In this document: in pieces, positions 6,558-14,472 of the stretch
Layout: each line of letters opens with the position of its first letter
Numbering within the stretch: position 1 is the stretch's first letter
Source: an uncultured Clostridia bacterium
Lineage (GTDB): Bacteria > Bacillota > Clostridia > Christensenellales > CAG-138
NCBI GenBank assembly: GCA_937915925.1
Contig: CALGGM010000176.1
Span: 1-18,925 of the forward strand
Direction of reading: 5' to 3'
Length of the DNA stretch: 18,925 bases
Translations under genes and position numbers: made by a program
The notes under the pieces: generated by a model
What the model saw: the letters and a program-made list of their open reading frames with translations, nothing else
The model's database searches: none
What the model was told of the DNA's origin: nothing

Positions 6558-6943
6558 TGGCAGAATTCTTCGGACGTCTTTGGGAATCCCGGATCGCAGT
6601 TGCCGCCGTGGTCCTGTTCGCCGTGGGGTTTGTTACACTGCTTCTGCACCGGAATCTGCTGAAAAAGATCATCGGGCTGAACATCATGGACACCGCGGCG
6701 TACCTGCTTTTGACGTCGCTCGGCTACATCGAGGACCGGCTCTCTCCCATCATCCGGAACGGCGACGTCGATCCTTCGCACTACGTCAATCCCCTGCCTG
6801 CGGGACTGGTGCTGACCGGCATTGTCGTTTCCGTTTCGGTGACCGCGGTCATGCTTGCTTTGACCGTGCGGCTGTACCGACGCTATCACAGCCTGAATCT
6901 TGACGAAATCTACGCAACCGCGCAGAAGGAACACGGGGTGTAA
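6557..6943 (+). CDS. mrpC: Antiporter subunit C (MrpC/MnhC/MbhG, NuoK-like)
   Basis: A 128-residue NuoK-like protein with three membrane helices. The second helix contains KIIGLNIMDTAAYLLL and the third follows VNPLPAGLVLTGIVVS, the diagnostic MrpC motif (usually D/NPLPQALVLTAIVI). NuoK-type subunits contribute buried carboxylates to the proton path. The 128-residue length is close to the family. A GGGGG stretch eight bases upstream of the ATG serves as ribosome binding site. It is followed by the first large antiporter subunit after three bases. Confidence 0.9.
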   Translation: MAEFFGRLWESRIAVAAVVLFAVGFVTLLLHRNLLKKIIGLNIMDTAAYLLLTSLGYIEDRLSPIIRNGDVDPSHYVNPLPAGLVLTGIVVSVSVTAVMLALTVRLYRRYHSLNLDEIYATAQKEHGV

Positions 6944-6946
6944 GCC

Positions 6947-8431
6947 ATGGCATTCATTACCAACATTCCGCTGTTCTCCATCGTCCTCTGCCTGCTCTGC
7001 TCGGTCGTCAGCTCCGTACTGCCCGAGAAGGCGGCAAGACGCGTTTCGCTGTCGCTGTGCGCCGTGATCGCAATCGGCTCCGGAACCCTTCTATGGTACA
7101 TGATCGCAACCGGCACGCCCGTGACCTATCTGATGGGGCATTACCCGCATCCGTGGGGCAACGAGCTGTACTTCGGGATCCTCGAGCCGCTGCTGGGCTG
7201 TCTGTTCTCGCTCGTCATGGCGCTGTGCCTGCTCGGCGGAAAGAAGCAGCTGTCTGCCGACCTTGAGGACGGAAAGCGGCATTTCTACTATATTATGTGC
7301 GATCTCGTGCTGGTCGCGCTGCTCGCGCTGACCTACACGAACGACCTGTTCACCGGCTACGTATTCATCGAGATCTGCACGATCTCGTCCTGCGGGCTTC
7401 TGATGATCCGGCAGATCGGGCGCACGACGCTCGCGTCGATCCGCTATATGATCTTCTCGCTGGTCGGATCGGGTCTGTTCATGCTCGGCGTGATCCTGCT
7501 GTACGCGATCACGGGACATCTGCTGATGCCGAATCTCAAGGAATCGATCGCAGAACTTTGGGAAGGCGGACAGTACCGCACCGTCCTGATCTCCGCGATG
7601 TGCCTGATCACGGTCGGTCTTGCGATCAAGAGCGGGCTCTTCCCCTTCCACTTCTGGATGCCGGATACCTACGGCTACGCCACGCCGGCGTCCGGCGGGA
7701 TCCTGTCCGGTCTCGTTTCGAAGGGCTATATCTTCTTCCTGCTGCGCGTGATCTTCCGCGTGTTCGGAACGTCCGTCTTCTATCAAAGCGGCGTTTCGCA
7801 CGTGCTGTACGGGTTCGGCGCTGTCGGCATCGTGGTCGGCAGCATCAGCGCCATGCGCGAGAAGGACGTGTTCCGCATGATCGCCTACTCGTCTGCCGCG
7901 CAGATCGGCTATATCTATATGGGGATCGGGCTTTCGCCGCACCTCGGCGTACTCGCCGCGGTCTTCCATATTCTGACGCACGCGATCACGAAGCCCTCAC
8001 TGTTCCTCGCCGCGGCGCAGATCTCGGACGCCGCGAACGGCACCGAGCGCGGCGCGTGGCACGGCATGGCGCACCGCAACCGTATGGCAGGGCTTGCGTT
8101 TGCCGTCAGCGCGTTCAGCATGATCGGCATTCCCCTGACGATGGGCTTTGTCAGTAAATACCGCTTCGCCGTCGCCGCCTTCGAGAGCACGCGGCTGATC
8201 GTGCCGACGCTGACCGTTCTTGCCGTCAGCACGATTCTGAACGCATGGTACTTCATGCGCGTCGTGATTCGGCTCTATGAGCCGCCGAAAACGGATGCGG
8301 ACAGCGCGCCGGTGCATAACGGCGCTTCGTACACCGTTGCGGCGATCGCGTTTTTGGCGGTCAACATCACCCTCGGCGTCGCGGCGGAGCCGCTTGTACA
8401 CCTTTTGGAGCGCAGCATTTCGCTGCTGTAA
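6947..8431 (+). CDS. Large antiporter subunit 1 (NuoN/MrpD-like proton-translocating protein)
   Basis: A 494-residue protein with about 14 membrane helices and the PF00361 proton-translocating domain. All key channel residues of the family are present: Glu142 (FIEICTIS, helix 5), Lys228 (AIKSGLFPFHFWMPD, helix 7), Lys259 (LVSKGY, helix 8), His345 and Lys349 (HAITK) and Lys404 (GFVSKY, helix 12). The helix 7-8 loop reads MPDTYGYATPASGGILSG, closer to the NuoN-like pattern than to its three neighbours. By position, right after mrpC, it is the counterpart of MrpD/MbhH. The ribosome binding site is weak (GGGGTG), suggesting coupling to mrpC. Confidence 0.88.
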   Translation: MAFITNIPLFSIVLCLLCSVVSSVLPEKAARRVSLSLCAVIAIGSGTLLWYMIATGTPVTYLMGHYPHPWGNELYFGILEPLLGCLFSLVMALCLLGGKKQLSADLEDGKRHFYYIMCDLVLVALLALTYTNDLFTGYVFIEICTISSCGLLMIRQIGRTTLASIRYMIFSLVGSGLFMLGVILLYAITGHLLMPNLKESIAELWEGGQYRTVLISAMCLITVGLAIKSGLFPFHFWMPDTYGYATPASGGILSGLVSKGYIFFLLRVIFRVFGTSVFYQSGVSHVLYGFGAVGIVVGSISAMREKDVFRMIAYSSAAQIGYIYMGIGLSPHLGVLAAVFHILTHAITKPSLFLAAAQISDAANGTERGAWHGMAHRNRMAGLAFAVSAFSMIGIPLTMGFVSKYRFAVAAFESTRLIVPTLTVLAVSTILNAWYFMRVVIRLYEPPKTDADSAPVHNGASYTVAAIAFLAVNITLGVAAEPLVHLLERSISLL

Positions 8432-8440
8432 GGAGGTTTT

Positions 8441-9907
8441 ATGAATCAGATCGTCATGGCAGCGCTGTTGCTGCTTCCCATCGCGGCGGGTACTGCGCTC
8501 GCGTTCATGAAGCGCGCCGAAAAACGCGCGGCGGACGCCGTGTTCATAGCGGCGCTTGCGGTTGAGGCGGCGCTGTGCCTTTGGTATCTCTTCCTTCCGG
8601 ACGCGTCGATCCCGCTGTTCTCGATGACGGATACGCTTAAAGTGGGGCTTCGGACCGACGGTGTCAGCCGGATCTTCCTTTCCGTCGGCGCGTTCGGCTT
8701 TCTGCCCGCCGGCATCTACGCGACGCGCTACATGGCGCACGGCGAACGGCAGAGCAGCTTTTACGCATTCATGCTGTTCTCGCTCGCCGCGCTGGTCGGT
8801 ATGGATTGCTCCGAAAACCTCATCACCATGTACCTCTTCTTTGAGATGGCGACGCTTTTGTCCATGCCCCTCGTGCTGCACGATCGCACGGAGGAATCCG
8901 TTCGCGCCGCGTTAAAGTATCTGTTCTATTCTATTGCGGGCGCGTTCCTTGCGCTGCTTGCGATCTTTACGCTGTCGCGCTTTACGGCGACGCTCTCGTT
9001 CGCGCCGCAAGGCACGCTGAACGCCGACGCCGAAGCGCACCGAACGCTGATCGAGGTCACCGTGTTCTTAGGCGTGATCGGCTTCGGCGCGAAAGCGGGT
9101 ATGTATCCGCTGCACGGGTGGCTGCCGAGCGCGCATCCCGTCGCCCCCGCCCCCGCGAGCGCGGTGCTCTCCGGCGTCATCGCAAAGGCGGGCGTGCTTG
9201 CGATTTTGCGGCTCGTCTTTTATATCGTCGGCACTTCGTTTCTGCGTGGGACATGGGTGCAGATCGCGTGGATCTCGCTTGCGCTTCTGACCGTATTTGT
9301 CGGCTCGATGATGGCATACCGTGAGGACGTCTTCAAAAAGCGTCTCGCATATTCCTCAGTCAGCCAGATCTCCTATATCCTCGTCGGTCTGTTCTGCATG
9401 ACGGCGCAGAGCGTTTCGGGCGGACTTTTGCACGTGCTGTTCCACGCGTGTATCAAGGTCTGCCTGTTCCTCGTTGCTGGCTCGTTCATCACACAGCTCG
9501 GCAAGACGCGTGTTTCGGAGCTTCGCGGCGTCGGTAAGGCGATGCCCGTCACGCTCTGGGCGTTCACGGTCGCGTCTTTGGGCTTGATCGGCATTCCGCC
9601 CGCGGCGGGCTTCGTCAGCAAATGGTATCTGGCGCTCGGCGCGCTCGACACGGCGATCCCGTTTCTGAACTGGTTCGTGCCGGTTATCCTGCTCGTTTCC
9701 GCGCTGCTGACCGCAGGGTATCTTCTGCCCGTCACGGTGTCCGGCTTCTTCCCCGGAAAGGACTTCCCCGCGCTCGAACGCACGGACGAGGGCACGCCCG
9801 TCATGTGGCTGCCGATCGCGATCCTTGCCGCGATCTCGCTTTTGATCGGCGTCTTCGCGGGACCGCTGACGAACTGGACGGCGGCGCTTGCTGCCGCGCT
9901 CGTATAA
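8441..9907 (+). CDS. Large antiporter subunit 2 (MrpD/MbhH-like)
   Basis: A 488-residue membrane protein of the NuoL/M/N superfamily. Channel residues are Glu135 (FFEMATLLS), Lys218 (FGAKAGMYPLHGWLP), Lys249 (VIAKAGV), His335 and Lys339 (HACIK) and Lys394 (GFVSKW). The helix 7-8 loop SAHPVAPAPASAVLSG is the form usual in MrpD and hydrogenase-4 type subunits. A strong AGGAGG overlaps the stop of the previous gene, five bases from the ATG. It is clearly diverged from the neighbouring large subunits, so this is not a recent tandem duplication. All charged residues needed for ion transfer are kept, so it should be functional. Confidence 0.9.
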   Translation: MNQIVMAALLLLPIAAGTALAFMKRAEKRAADAVFIAALAVEAALCLWYLFLPDASIPLFSMTDTLKVGLRTDGVSRIFLSVGAFGFLPAGIYATRYMAHGERQSSFYAFMLFSLAALVGMDCSENLITMYLFFEMATLLSMPLVLHDRTEESVRAALKYLFYSIAGAFLALLAIFTLSRFTATLSFAPQGTLNADAEAHRTLIEVTVFLGVIGFGAKAGMYPLHGWLPSAHPVAPAPASAVLSGVIAKAGVLAILRLVFYIVGTSFLRGTWVQIAWISLALLTVFVGSMMAYREDVFKKRLAYSSVSQISYILVGLFCMTAQSVSGGLLHVLFHACIKVCLFLVAGSFITQLGKTRVSELRGVGKAMPVTLWAFTVASLGLIGIPPAAGFVSKWYLALGALDTAIPFLNWFVPVILLVSALLTAGYLLPVTVSGFFPGKDFPALERTDEGTPVMWLPIAILAAISLLIGVFAGPLTNWTAALAAALV

Positions 9908-9919
9908 CGGAGGGGTCCT

Positions 9920-11386
9920 ATGCATCCGCTGCTGTTATTGATTGCAATTCTGTTCCCGTTTCTTTCGGGACTGATCCTGATCGGATTCCGAGGCAGATCC
10001 CTTCGCGTGCTCTCCGGGATCGCGCTCGCGATCACGTGCGCTACCTCCGCGCTTTGCTGGGCGCTGCTGCTGTTCGGCGTGAACGGACCGCTTGAGCTGT
10101 TCCGCTTCGCGCCGGAGCTGACCTTCCTGTTCCGCCTCGACGGGCTTGGAAGATTCTTCGTCGGCATCGTCGCGACGCTCTGGCCGCTGACCGTGCTGTA
10201 CGCGCGCTCCTACATGCAGAACGAAGCGCATCTGCCGATGTTCTTCGGCTTCTTCACCGTGTCCTACGGCGCGACGCTCGGCGTGGCGATGGCGGGAAAC
10301 CTCTTTACGATGTACTGCTTCTATGAGGTGCTGACGCTTGTGACCGTGCCGCTCGTGCTTCAGCCGATGACGAAGGAAGCGATCCGCGCGACGCGCATGT
10401 ACTTCCTGTTCTCTATCGGCGGCGCGGCATTCGCGTTCGCCTCCATGGTGTACCTTTTGAGCAACGGCGCGTACGCGCCGTTCGAGATGGGCGGCGTCGT
10501 CACCGAGCATCCGTACGGCAGCGACGATATTACATACCTCTTCTGGCTGTTCGGCTTTCTCGGCTTCGGCGTCAAGGCGGCGATCTTCCCGCTGCACAGA
10601 TGGCTGCCGAAGGCATCCGTCGCGCCGACGCCGGTCACCGCGCTTCTGCACGCGGTCGCCGTGGTCAAGTCGGGCGCGTTTGCCGCGATCCGCCTGACCT
10701 ATTACTGCTTCGGTGAGGACCTTTTAAGCGGCACATGGGCGCAGACTGTCGCGCTGCTGTTGACCGCGTTCACGATCGTTTACGGCTCGTCCGTCGCGGT
10801 GAAGGAGACGCATTTCAAGCGCCGCCTCGCATACTCGACCGTGGCGAACCTCTCGTACATTCTGTTCGGCGCGATGCTGATGACGCCCGCGGGGCTCTCC
10901 GCGGGGCTGATGCACATGGCGTCGCACGCGTGCGTCAAGATCCTTGCGTTCTTCTGCGCCGGCGCCGTGCTGAAGCGCACGGGACGCGCAAGCATCTTTT
11001 CGCTCGACGGGCTCGGCAGAGCCATGCCCGTAACGTTCGTCTGCTTTACGATGGCTTCGCTGTCGCTGATGGGCGTACCGCCGTTCTCCGGCTTCGTCAG
11101 CAAGTGGCAGCTTCTGACCGCGGCGGGCGCGTTCGGCGGCGTCGGCTATGTCGGCGCGGGCGCGCTGCTTCTGTCGGCGCTGCTTACCGCAATCTACATG
11201 CTGACCTGCGTGCGCCGCGCCTGGTTCCCGGACCGGAACGCCGATCTTTCGGGGCTTTCCGAGGTGCGTGAAGCGGACGCTTCCATGCTGGTTCCGATGA
11301 TTCTGCTCTGCATCGGCACGCTCGCCTGCGGTATCTTCGCGCAGCCGATCCAGGCCGCGACCGACGCGATCGCCTTTGGGCTATGA
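9920..11386 (+). CDS. Large antiporter subunit 3 (NuoL/EchA-type loop)
   Basis: A 488-residue multi-spanning membrane protein of the same superfamily. Glu136 (FYEVLTLVT), Lys219 (FGVKAAIFPLHRWLP), Lys250 (AVVKSG) and Lys395 (GFVSKW) are in place, with His in the MASHACVK motif. Its helix 7-8 loop, LPKASVAPTPVTALLHAVAVVKSG in outline, has the TPVTALLHA form typical of NuoL and Ech/Coo-type subunits, which distinguishes it from the subunits on either side. GGAGGGG lies six bases before the ATG, 12 bases after the previous stop. Its own stop (TGA) lies inside an ATGA that could be an alternative start of the next gene. Confidence 0.9.
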   Translation: MHPLLLLIAILFPFLSGLILIGFRGRSLRVLSGIALAITCATSALCWALLLFGVNGPLELFRFAPELTFLFRLDGLGRFFVGIVATLWPLTVLYARSYMQNEAHLPMFFGFFTVSYGATLGVAMAGNLFTMYCFYEVLTLVTVPLVLQPMTKEAIRATRMYFLFSIGGAAFAFASMVYLLSNGAYAPFEMGGVVTEHPYGSDDITYLFWLFGFLGFGVKAAIFPLHRWLPKASVAPTPVTALLHAVAVVKSGAFAAIRLTYYCFGEDLLSGTWAQTVALLLTAFTIVYGSSVAVKETHFKRRLAYSTVANLSYILFGAMLMTPAGLSAGLMHMASHACVKILAFFCAGAVLKRTGRASIFSLDGLGRAMPVTFVCFTMASLSLMGVPPFSGFVSKWQLLTAAGAFGGVGYVGAGALLLSALLTAIYMLTCVRRAWFPDRNADLSGLSEVREADASMLVPMILLCIGTLACGIFAQPIQAATDAIAFGL

Positions 11387-11400
11387 TAGGGGGTGAAGCG

Positions 11401-13494
11401 ATGCTGTATCTGTTCCTGTTCTTCCCGATGGCTGCCGCATTTGTTGCATGGCTGCTTGGACTTCGCAGCGCAAAAGCGCGCGATCTGTTCGCTTCCCTTG
11501 CAACCGTCGTTTCGTTCGGGCTGTCCGTCGCGCTGCTGCTTCTGCCCGACCGATCCGCCGATCTCCCGTTTGTCGCGGGGATCGGGATCCATCTGATCAC
11601 CGACGGCTTCCGAAAGGTCTACCTTTGCGTGATCACGTTTGTCTGGATGATGACGACGCTGCTCGGCAGGGAGTATTTCTCGCATTATCAGAACGTCAAC
11701 CGCTACGTGTTCTTTAACCTCTTGACGCTCGGCGCGACGGTTGGCGTCTTCCTCGCCGCGGATCTCGGCACGGCGCTGCTGTTTTTCGAGATCATGTCGT
11801 TTACCTCCTACACATGGGTTATTCAGGAGGAAACGCCCGCCGCGATCAAGGCGGCGAATACCTACCTCGCCGTCGCCGTGATCGGCGGTCTTGCCGCGCT
11901 GTTCGGTCTGTTCCTGCTCTATCATACGCTCGGCACGCTGACGATCTCCGAGCTTTACGCCGCGGCGCAGGCGACCGATCATCGGACGCTTCTGTACGTC
12001 GCGGGCGGCTGTGTGCTGTTCGGCTTCGGCGCGAAGGCAGGCATGTTCCCCCTGCACATCTGGCTGCCGAAGGCGCATCCCGTTGCGCCCGCGCCCGCAA
12101 GCGCGCTGCTGTCCGGACTTCTGACTAAATCCGGCATCTTCGGCGTGATCGCGATCACCTGTCACCTGTTTTGGGGCGATCCGAACTGGGGACGGCTGAT
12201 CCTGATCCTCGGCACGGTCACGATGGTGCTGGGCGCGGTGCTCGCGCTGTTCTCCGTCGACCTCAAGCGCACGCTCGCCTGCTCCTCCGTCTCGCAGATC
12301 GGCTTCATTCTGGTCGGCGTCGGCATGATGGGCATGCTCGGCGAAGGCAATGCGCTTGCGGCAAGAGGGACGTTTCTGCATATGCTGAACCACTCGCTGT
12401 TCAAGCTGGTTCTGTTCCTTTCGGCAGGCGTCGTATACATGAATACGCATGCGCTGAACCTTAACGACATTCGCGGCTTCGGCAAGGGCAAGCCCGCGCT
12501 TTTGATCGCGTTCCTTTGCGGCGCGCTCGGCATCGGCGGTTTTCCGCTGTTCTCCGGCTATGTCAGCAAGACCCTGCTGCACGAAAGCATCGTCGAGGGG
12601 ATCGAACGCTTCGGTTCGTTCGGCATGCACGCAGTCGAATGGCTGTTCCTGCTTTCCGGCGGGATCACCGTTGCGTATATGACAAAGCTGTTTGTCGCGC
12701 TGTTTTGCGAATCGCATCCGGAAAAGCAGCGGCAGTTTTCCGAAAACCGCAGCTACATGCGTCCGCTCAGCGCCGCGGTCCTGCTTGTGTCCGCCGCGCT
12801 CATTCCGCTGCTCGGAAGCACCGCTTCGCTTTCGATGGACGCGATCGCCGATCTCGGAACGGATTATCTGAACGCGGGAACGCTTCCACATGCGGTGGCA
12901 TACTTCTCGTTTGAGAACATGAAGGGGGCACTGATCTCGATTGCGATCGGCTTTGTGCTCTATTTCGGCGTCGTCCGTACGCTTCTGATGACCGGGAAAA
13001 AGGGACGGCGCGTCTATGTCGACCGCTGGCCCGCATGGCTCGATCTCGAAACGCTTCTGTATCGCCCGCTGCTCTTAAAATGGCTGCCCGGCGTCCTCGG
13101 TCCGATCGCCGCGCTGTTCGGCGAAAACCGACTTCTGAAGCCCCTTGCAAAGGGAACCGTGCGTGCCGCTTCGGTCGGCGCGCATGCGGCTTCGGATCTG
13201 CTCGACGCGTTTGTGCTGCTGCTTCGAAGGACCGTGTACCGCGAAAGCAAGCCCGAAGCTTCGGACAAGGCGCGCGCCTCCCTCGCCTATCGCGTGGGAA
13301 GCCGCATCGACGCGATCGCAAGCCGCCGCGGTACGAGCTCCGGAAACCGGCACCGCTACGCGGAGGCGTCGTTCCGCGCGCAGAAGACCCTGCGCGAGAC
13401 GGGACACCGGCTCACGGGGAATCTCTCGTTTGCGCTGTTCATGATGGTTCTTGCGATCAGCTTCGTCCTGTTTTACATGCTGATCCTGCATTGA
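11401..13494 (+). CDS. Large antiporter subunit 4 with long C-terminal extension (NuoL/MrpA-N-like)
   Basis: A 697-residue protein. The first 500 residues are a complete NuoL/M/N-type unit: Glu130 (FFEIMSF), Lys212 (FGAKAGMFPLHIWLP), Lys243 (LLTKSG), the HSLFK motif and Lys390 (GYVSKT). A further membrane helix near 511-530 is followed by about 140 mostly charged residues with amphipathic stretches, then a final membrane helix in the last 25 residues. NuoL and MrpA use a lateral helix plus a terminal membrane helix to brace neighbouring subunits, and this tail could do the same; that is inference. Start: ATG 11401 has AGGGGGTG about six bases upstream; ATG 11383 overlaps the previous stop without a good site. 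Unlike true MrpA it lacks the MbhD/MbhE-like segments, which are encoded separately. Confidence 0.88.
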   Translation: MLYLFLFFPMAAAFVAWLLGLRSAKARDLFASLATVVSFGLSVALLLLPDRSADLPFVAGIGIHLITDGFRKVYLCVITFVWMMTTLLGREYFSHYQNVNRYVFFNLLTLGATVGVFLAADLGTALLFFEIMSFTSYTWVIQEETPAAIKAANTYLAVAVIGGLAALFGLFLLYHTLGTLTISELYAAAQATDHRTLLYVAGGCVLFGFGAKAGMFPLHIWLPKAHPVAPAPASALLSGLLTKSGIFGVIAITCHLFWGDPNWGRLILILGTVTMVLGAVLALFSVDLKRTLACSSVSQIGFILVGVGMMGMLGEGNALAARGTFLHMLNHSLFKLVLFLSAGVVYMNTHALNLNDIRGFGKGKPALLIAFLCGALGIGGFPLFSGYVSKTLLHESIVEGIERFGSFGMHAVEWLFLLSGGITVAYMTKLFVALFCESHPEKQRQFSENRSYMRPLSAAVLLVSAALIPLLGSTASLSMDAIADLGTDYLNAGTLPHAVAYFSFENMKGALISIAIGFVLYFGVVRTLLMTGKKGRRVYVDRWPAWLDLETLLYRPLLLKWLPGVLGPIAALFGENRLLKPLAKGTVRAASVGAHAASDLLDAFVLLLRRTVYRESKPEASDKARASLAYRVGSRIDAIASRRGTSSGNRHRYAEASFRAQKTLRETGHRLTGNLSFALFMMVLAISFVLFYMLILH

Positions 13495-13536
13495 TCCGAA
13501 GCGGCGGCAAAAACGGCTCTTTTTTCGCAAATCCGA
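13495..13536. other. End of antiporter operon, no convincing terminator
   Basis: Between the antiporter stop and the next promoter there is a T-run (13520-13525) preceded by AACGGCTC, but no stable hairpin ends at it. CGGCTCTT (13514-13521) is complementary to AAGAGCCG (13542-13549) across the -35 box, which would place the T-run in the wrong arm for a terminator. Read-through into the mgtC-like gene is therefore possible. Confidence 0.45.
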
Positions 13537-13565
13537 TTGACAAGAGCCGGATTTGGTGGTACTAT
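13537..13565 (+). promoter_or_regulatory. Sigma-A promoter of the mgtC-like gene
   Basis: A consensus TTGACA (13537-13542), a 17-base spacer and TACTAT (13560-13565) with an extended -10 TG (TGGTACTAT). The predicted start is near 13572. The architecture matches the minus-strand promoter at 2900-2928: same -35 hexamer, same spacer, same extended -10 and the same 14-base distance to a LacI-type palindrome. Confidence 0.83.
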
Positions 13566-13579
13566 GGAATCATAAGAAG

Positions 13580-13593
13580 CGTAAACGTTTACG
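13580..13593. promoter_or_regulatory. LacI/GalR-family operator, perfect palindrome CGTAAACGTTTACG
   Basis: Fourteen bases identical to their reverse complement. Compared with the site at 2872-2885 only one symmetric pair differs (CGCAAA versus CGTAAA), with the change made on both arms, which is what selection for a dimeric repressor preserves. Both sites are preceded by AG on the plus strand. It starts 14 bases after the -10 box. Confidence 0.82.
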
Positions 13594-13695
13594 GTCACAC
13601 AGTAAAGGCATTGCCCTCCGATTGATGCCCTTGTGATCCGTAATCGTTTCCGTTTCCGTTTCTCATTTCTAAAACGCTTGAAAGGCGGTGTTTTT
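13594..13695 (+). other. Leader of the mgtC-like gene
   Basis: About 100 untranslated bases precede the chosen start. They hold a short possible stem GGCAT (13607-13611) with ATGCC (13625-13629), a threefold direct repeat of CGTTTC (13645-13662) and the ribosome binding site AAAGGCGG (13681-13688). No clear riboswitch, attenuator or proline-rich leader peptide of the Salmonella mgtC type is visible. Confidence 0.45.
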
Positions 13696-14424
13696 ATGAC
13701 GTTGGCGGGCTATATGTTCCATCAATTTACACTGCTGCAGTACGCAGAATTTTTGATCCGTCTTCTGATCTCCTGTGCCTGCGGCGCATGCATCGGATTT
13801 GAACGCACCAAGCGCTTTAAGGAGGCGGGCGTGCGCACGCACGTAATCGTCTGCTGTGCGGCGGCGCTGACGATGCTCGTTTCCAAGTACGGCTTTGCCG
13901 ATCTCACCACGGAAGCCGGCAGCGTATTCAACGGCACGCGCGGCGCTGACCCCGCCCGTATCGCGGCGCAGATCATCAGCGGCGTGTCGTTCCTCGGCGC
14001 GGGCATCATCTTCCGCAACGGCACCACCGTGCGCGGGCTGACGACGGCGGCAGGCATTTGGGCAACCGCGGGCATCGGTCTTGCGATCGGCTCCGGACTT
14101 TATGTGGTCGGCATTTTCGGCACGATCATCGTCGCCGTGATCCAGGTCGTGATGCACAGATTCACCGTCGGCGTCGATTCGATGGTCTTCGGCAAGCTGA
14201 GCTGCACGGTCGCCGATCAGAAAGCGTTCCGCGCCGCTTTGGATCAATATCTCGAGCACAAGAAGATGCAGGTTGTCGCGAACAAGATCACCTATCAGGA
14301 CAACGGCAGCGTCACGCTGGAGTACACCCTCCGCATGAACGCAGACATGACAATCAGCGAGCTGACCGATTTTCTCGGCTCCTTGGAAGGCGTTCGCGCC
14401 ATCAGCTGCGAGGTCGGAAAATAA
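13696..14424 (+). CDS. MgtC/SapB-family membrane protein
   Basis: A 242-residue protein. The N-terminal MgtC domain (PF02308, residues about 15-155) has four to five membrane helices and the conserved motifs GFERTKRFKEAGVRTH (residues 34-49), AAQIISGVSFLGAGII (90-105) and VRGLTTAAGIWATAGIGLA (112-130). Residues 160-242 form a soluble domain like the ACT-type C-terminus of longer family members. MgtC proteins are linked to survival at low magnesium and to inhibition of the F-type ATP synthase in Salmonella; in Gram-positive bacteria the role is poorly known. AAAGGCGG seven bases upstream fixes ATG 13696; an upstream in-frame GTG at 13633 lacks a site. It has its own promoter and LacI-type operator and follows an ion antiporter operon. 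Confidence 0.92.
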   Translation: MTLAGYMFHQFTLLQYAEFLIRLLISCACGACIGFERTKRFKEAGVRTHVIVCCAAALTMLVSKYGFADLTTEAGSVFNGTRGADPARIAAQIISGVSFLGAGIIFRNGTTVRGLTTAAGIWATAGIGLAIGSGLYVVGIFGTIIVAVIQVVMHRFTVGVDSMVFGKLSCTVADQKAFRAALDQYLEHKKMQVVANKITYQDNGSVTLEYTLRMNADMTISELTDFLGSLEGVRAISCEVGK

Positions 14425-14439
14425 CGGTTTCAGTAACAG

Positions 14440-14472
14440 AAAACGGAGAAGGTTCATTCCTTCTCCGTTTTT
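14440..14472. terminator. Bidirectional intrinsic terminator between mgtC-like gene and topB
   Basis: AAAACGGAGAAGG (14440-14452) pairs perfectly over 13 bases with CCTTCTCCGTTTT (14459-14471) around a six-base loop, with A-runs on the left and T-runs on the right, so it serves transcripts from both sides. The topB stop codon (14456-14454) lies in the loop, so one arm encodes the last topB residues. Confidence 0.9.

Noticed and set aside
11194..12891. A 565-codon minus-strand open frame opposite the antiporter genes, and similar long frames opposite the other large subunits
   Set aside because: They are composed mostly of Arg, Gln, Asp, Glu and His and lie opposite genes with complete membrane and catalytic motifs; they are shadows caused by strong third-position GC bias.
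13514..13549. CGGCTCTT and AAGAGCCG inverted repeat as the antiporter operon terminator
   Set aside because: The T-run lies inside the left arm and loop rather than after the stem, and the repeat overlaps the -35 box of the next promoter.
13633..13695. Upstream GTG start for the mgtC-like gene adding 21 residues
   Set aside because: No ribosome binding site precedes the GTG, the added residues are an Arg/Phe repeat from the CGTTTC triplication, and ATG 13696 has AAAGGCGG at good spacing.
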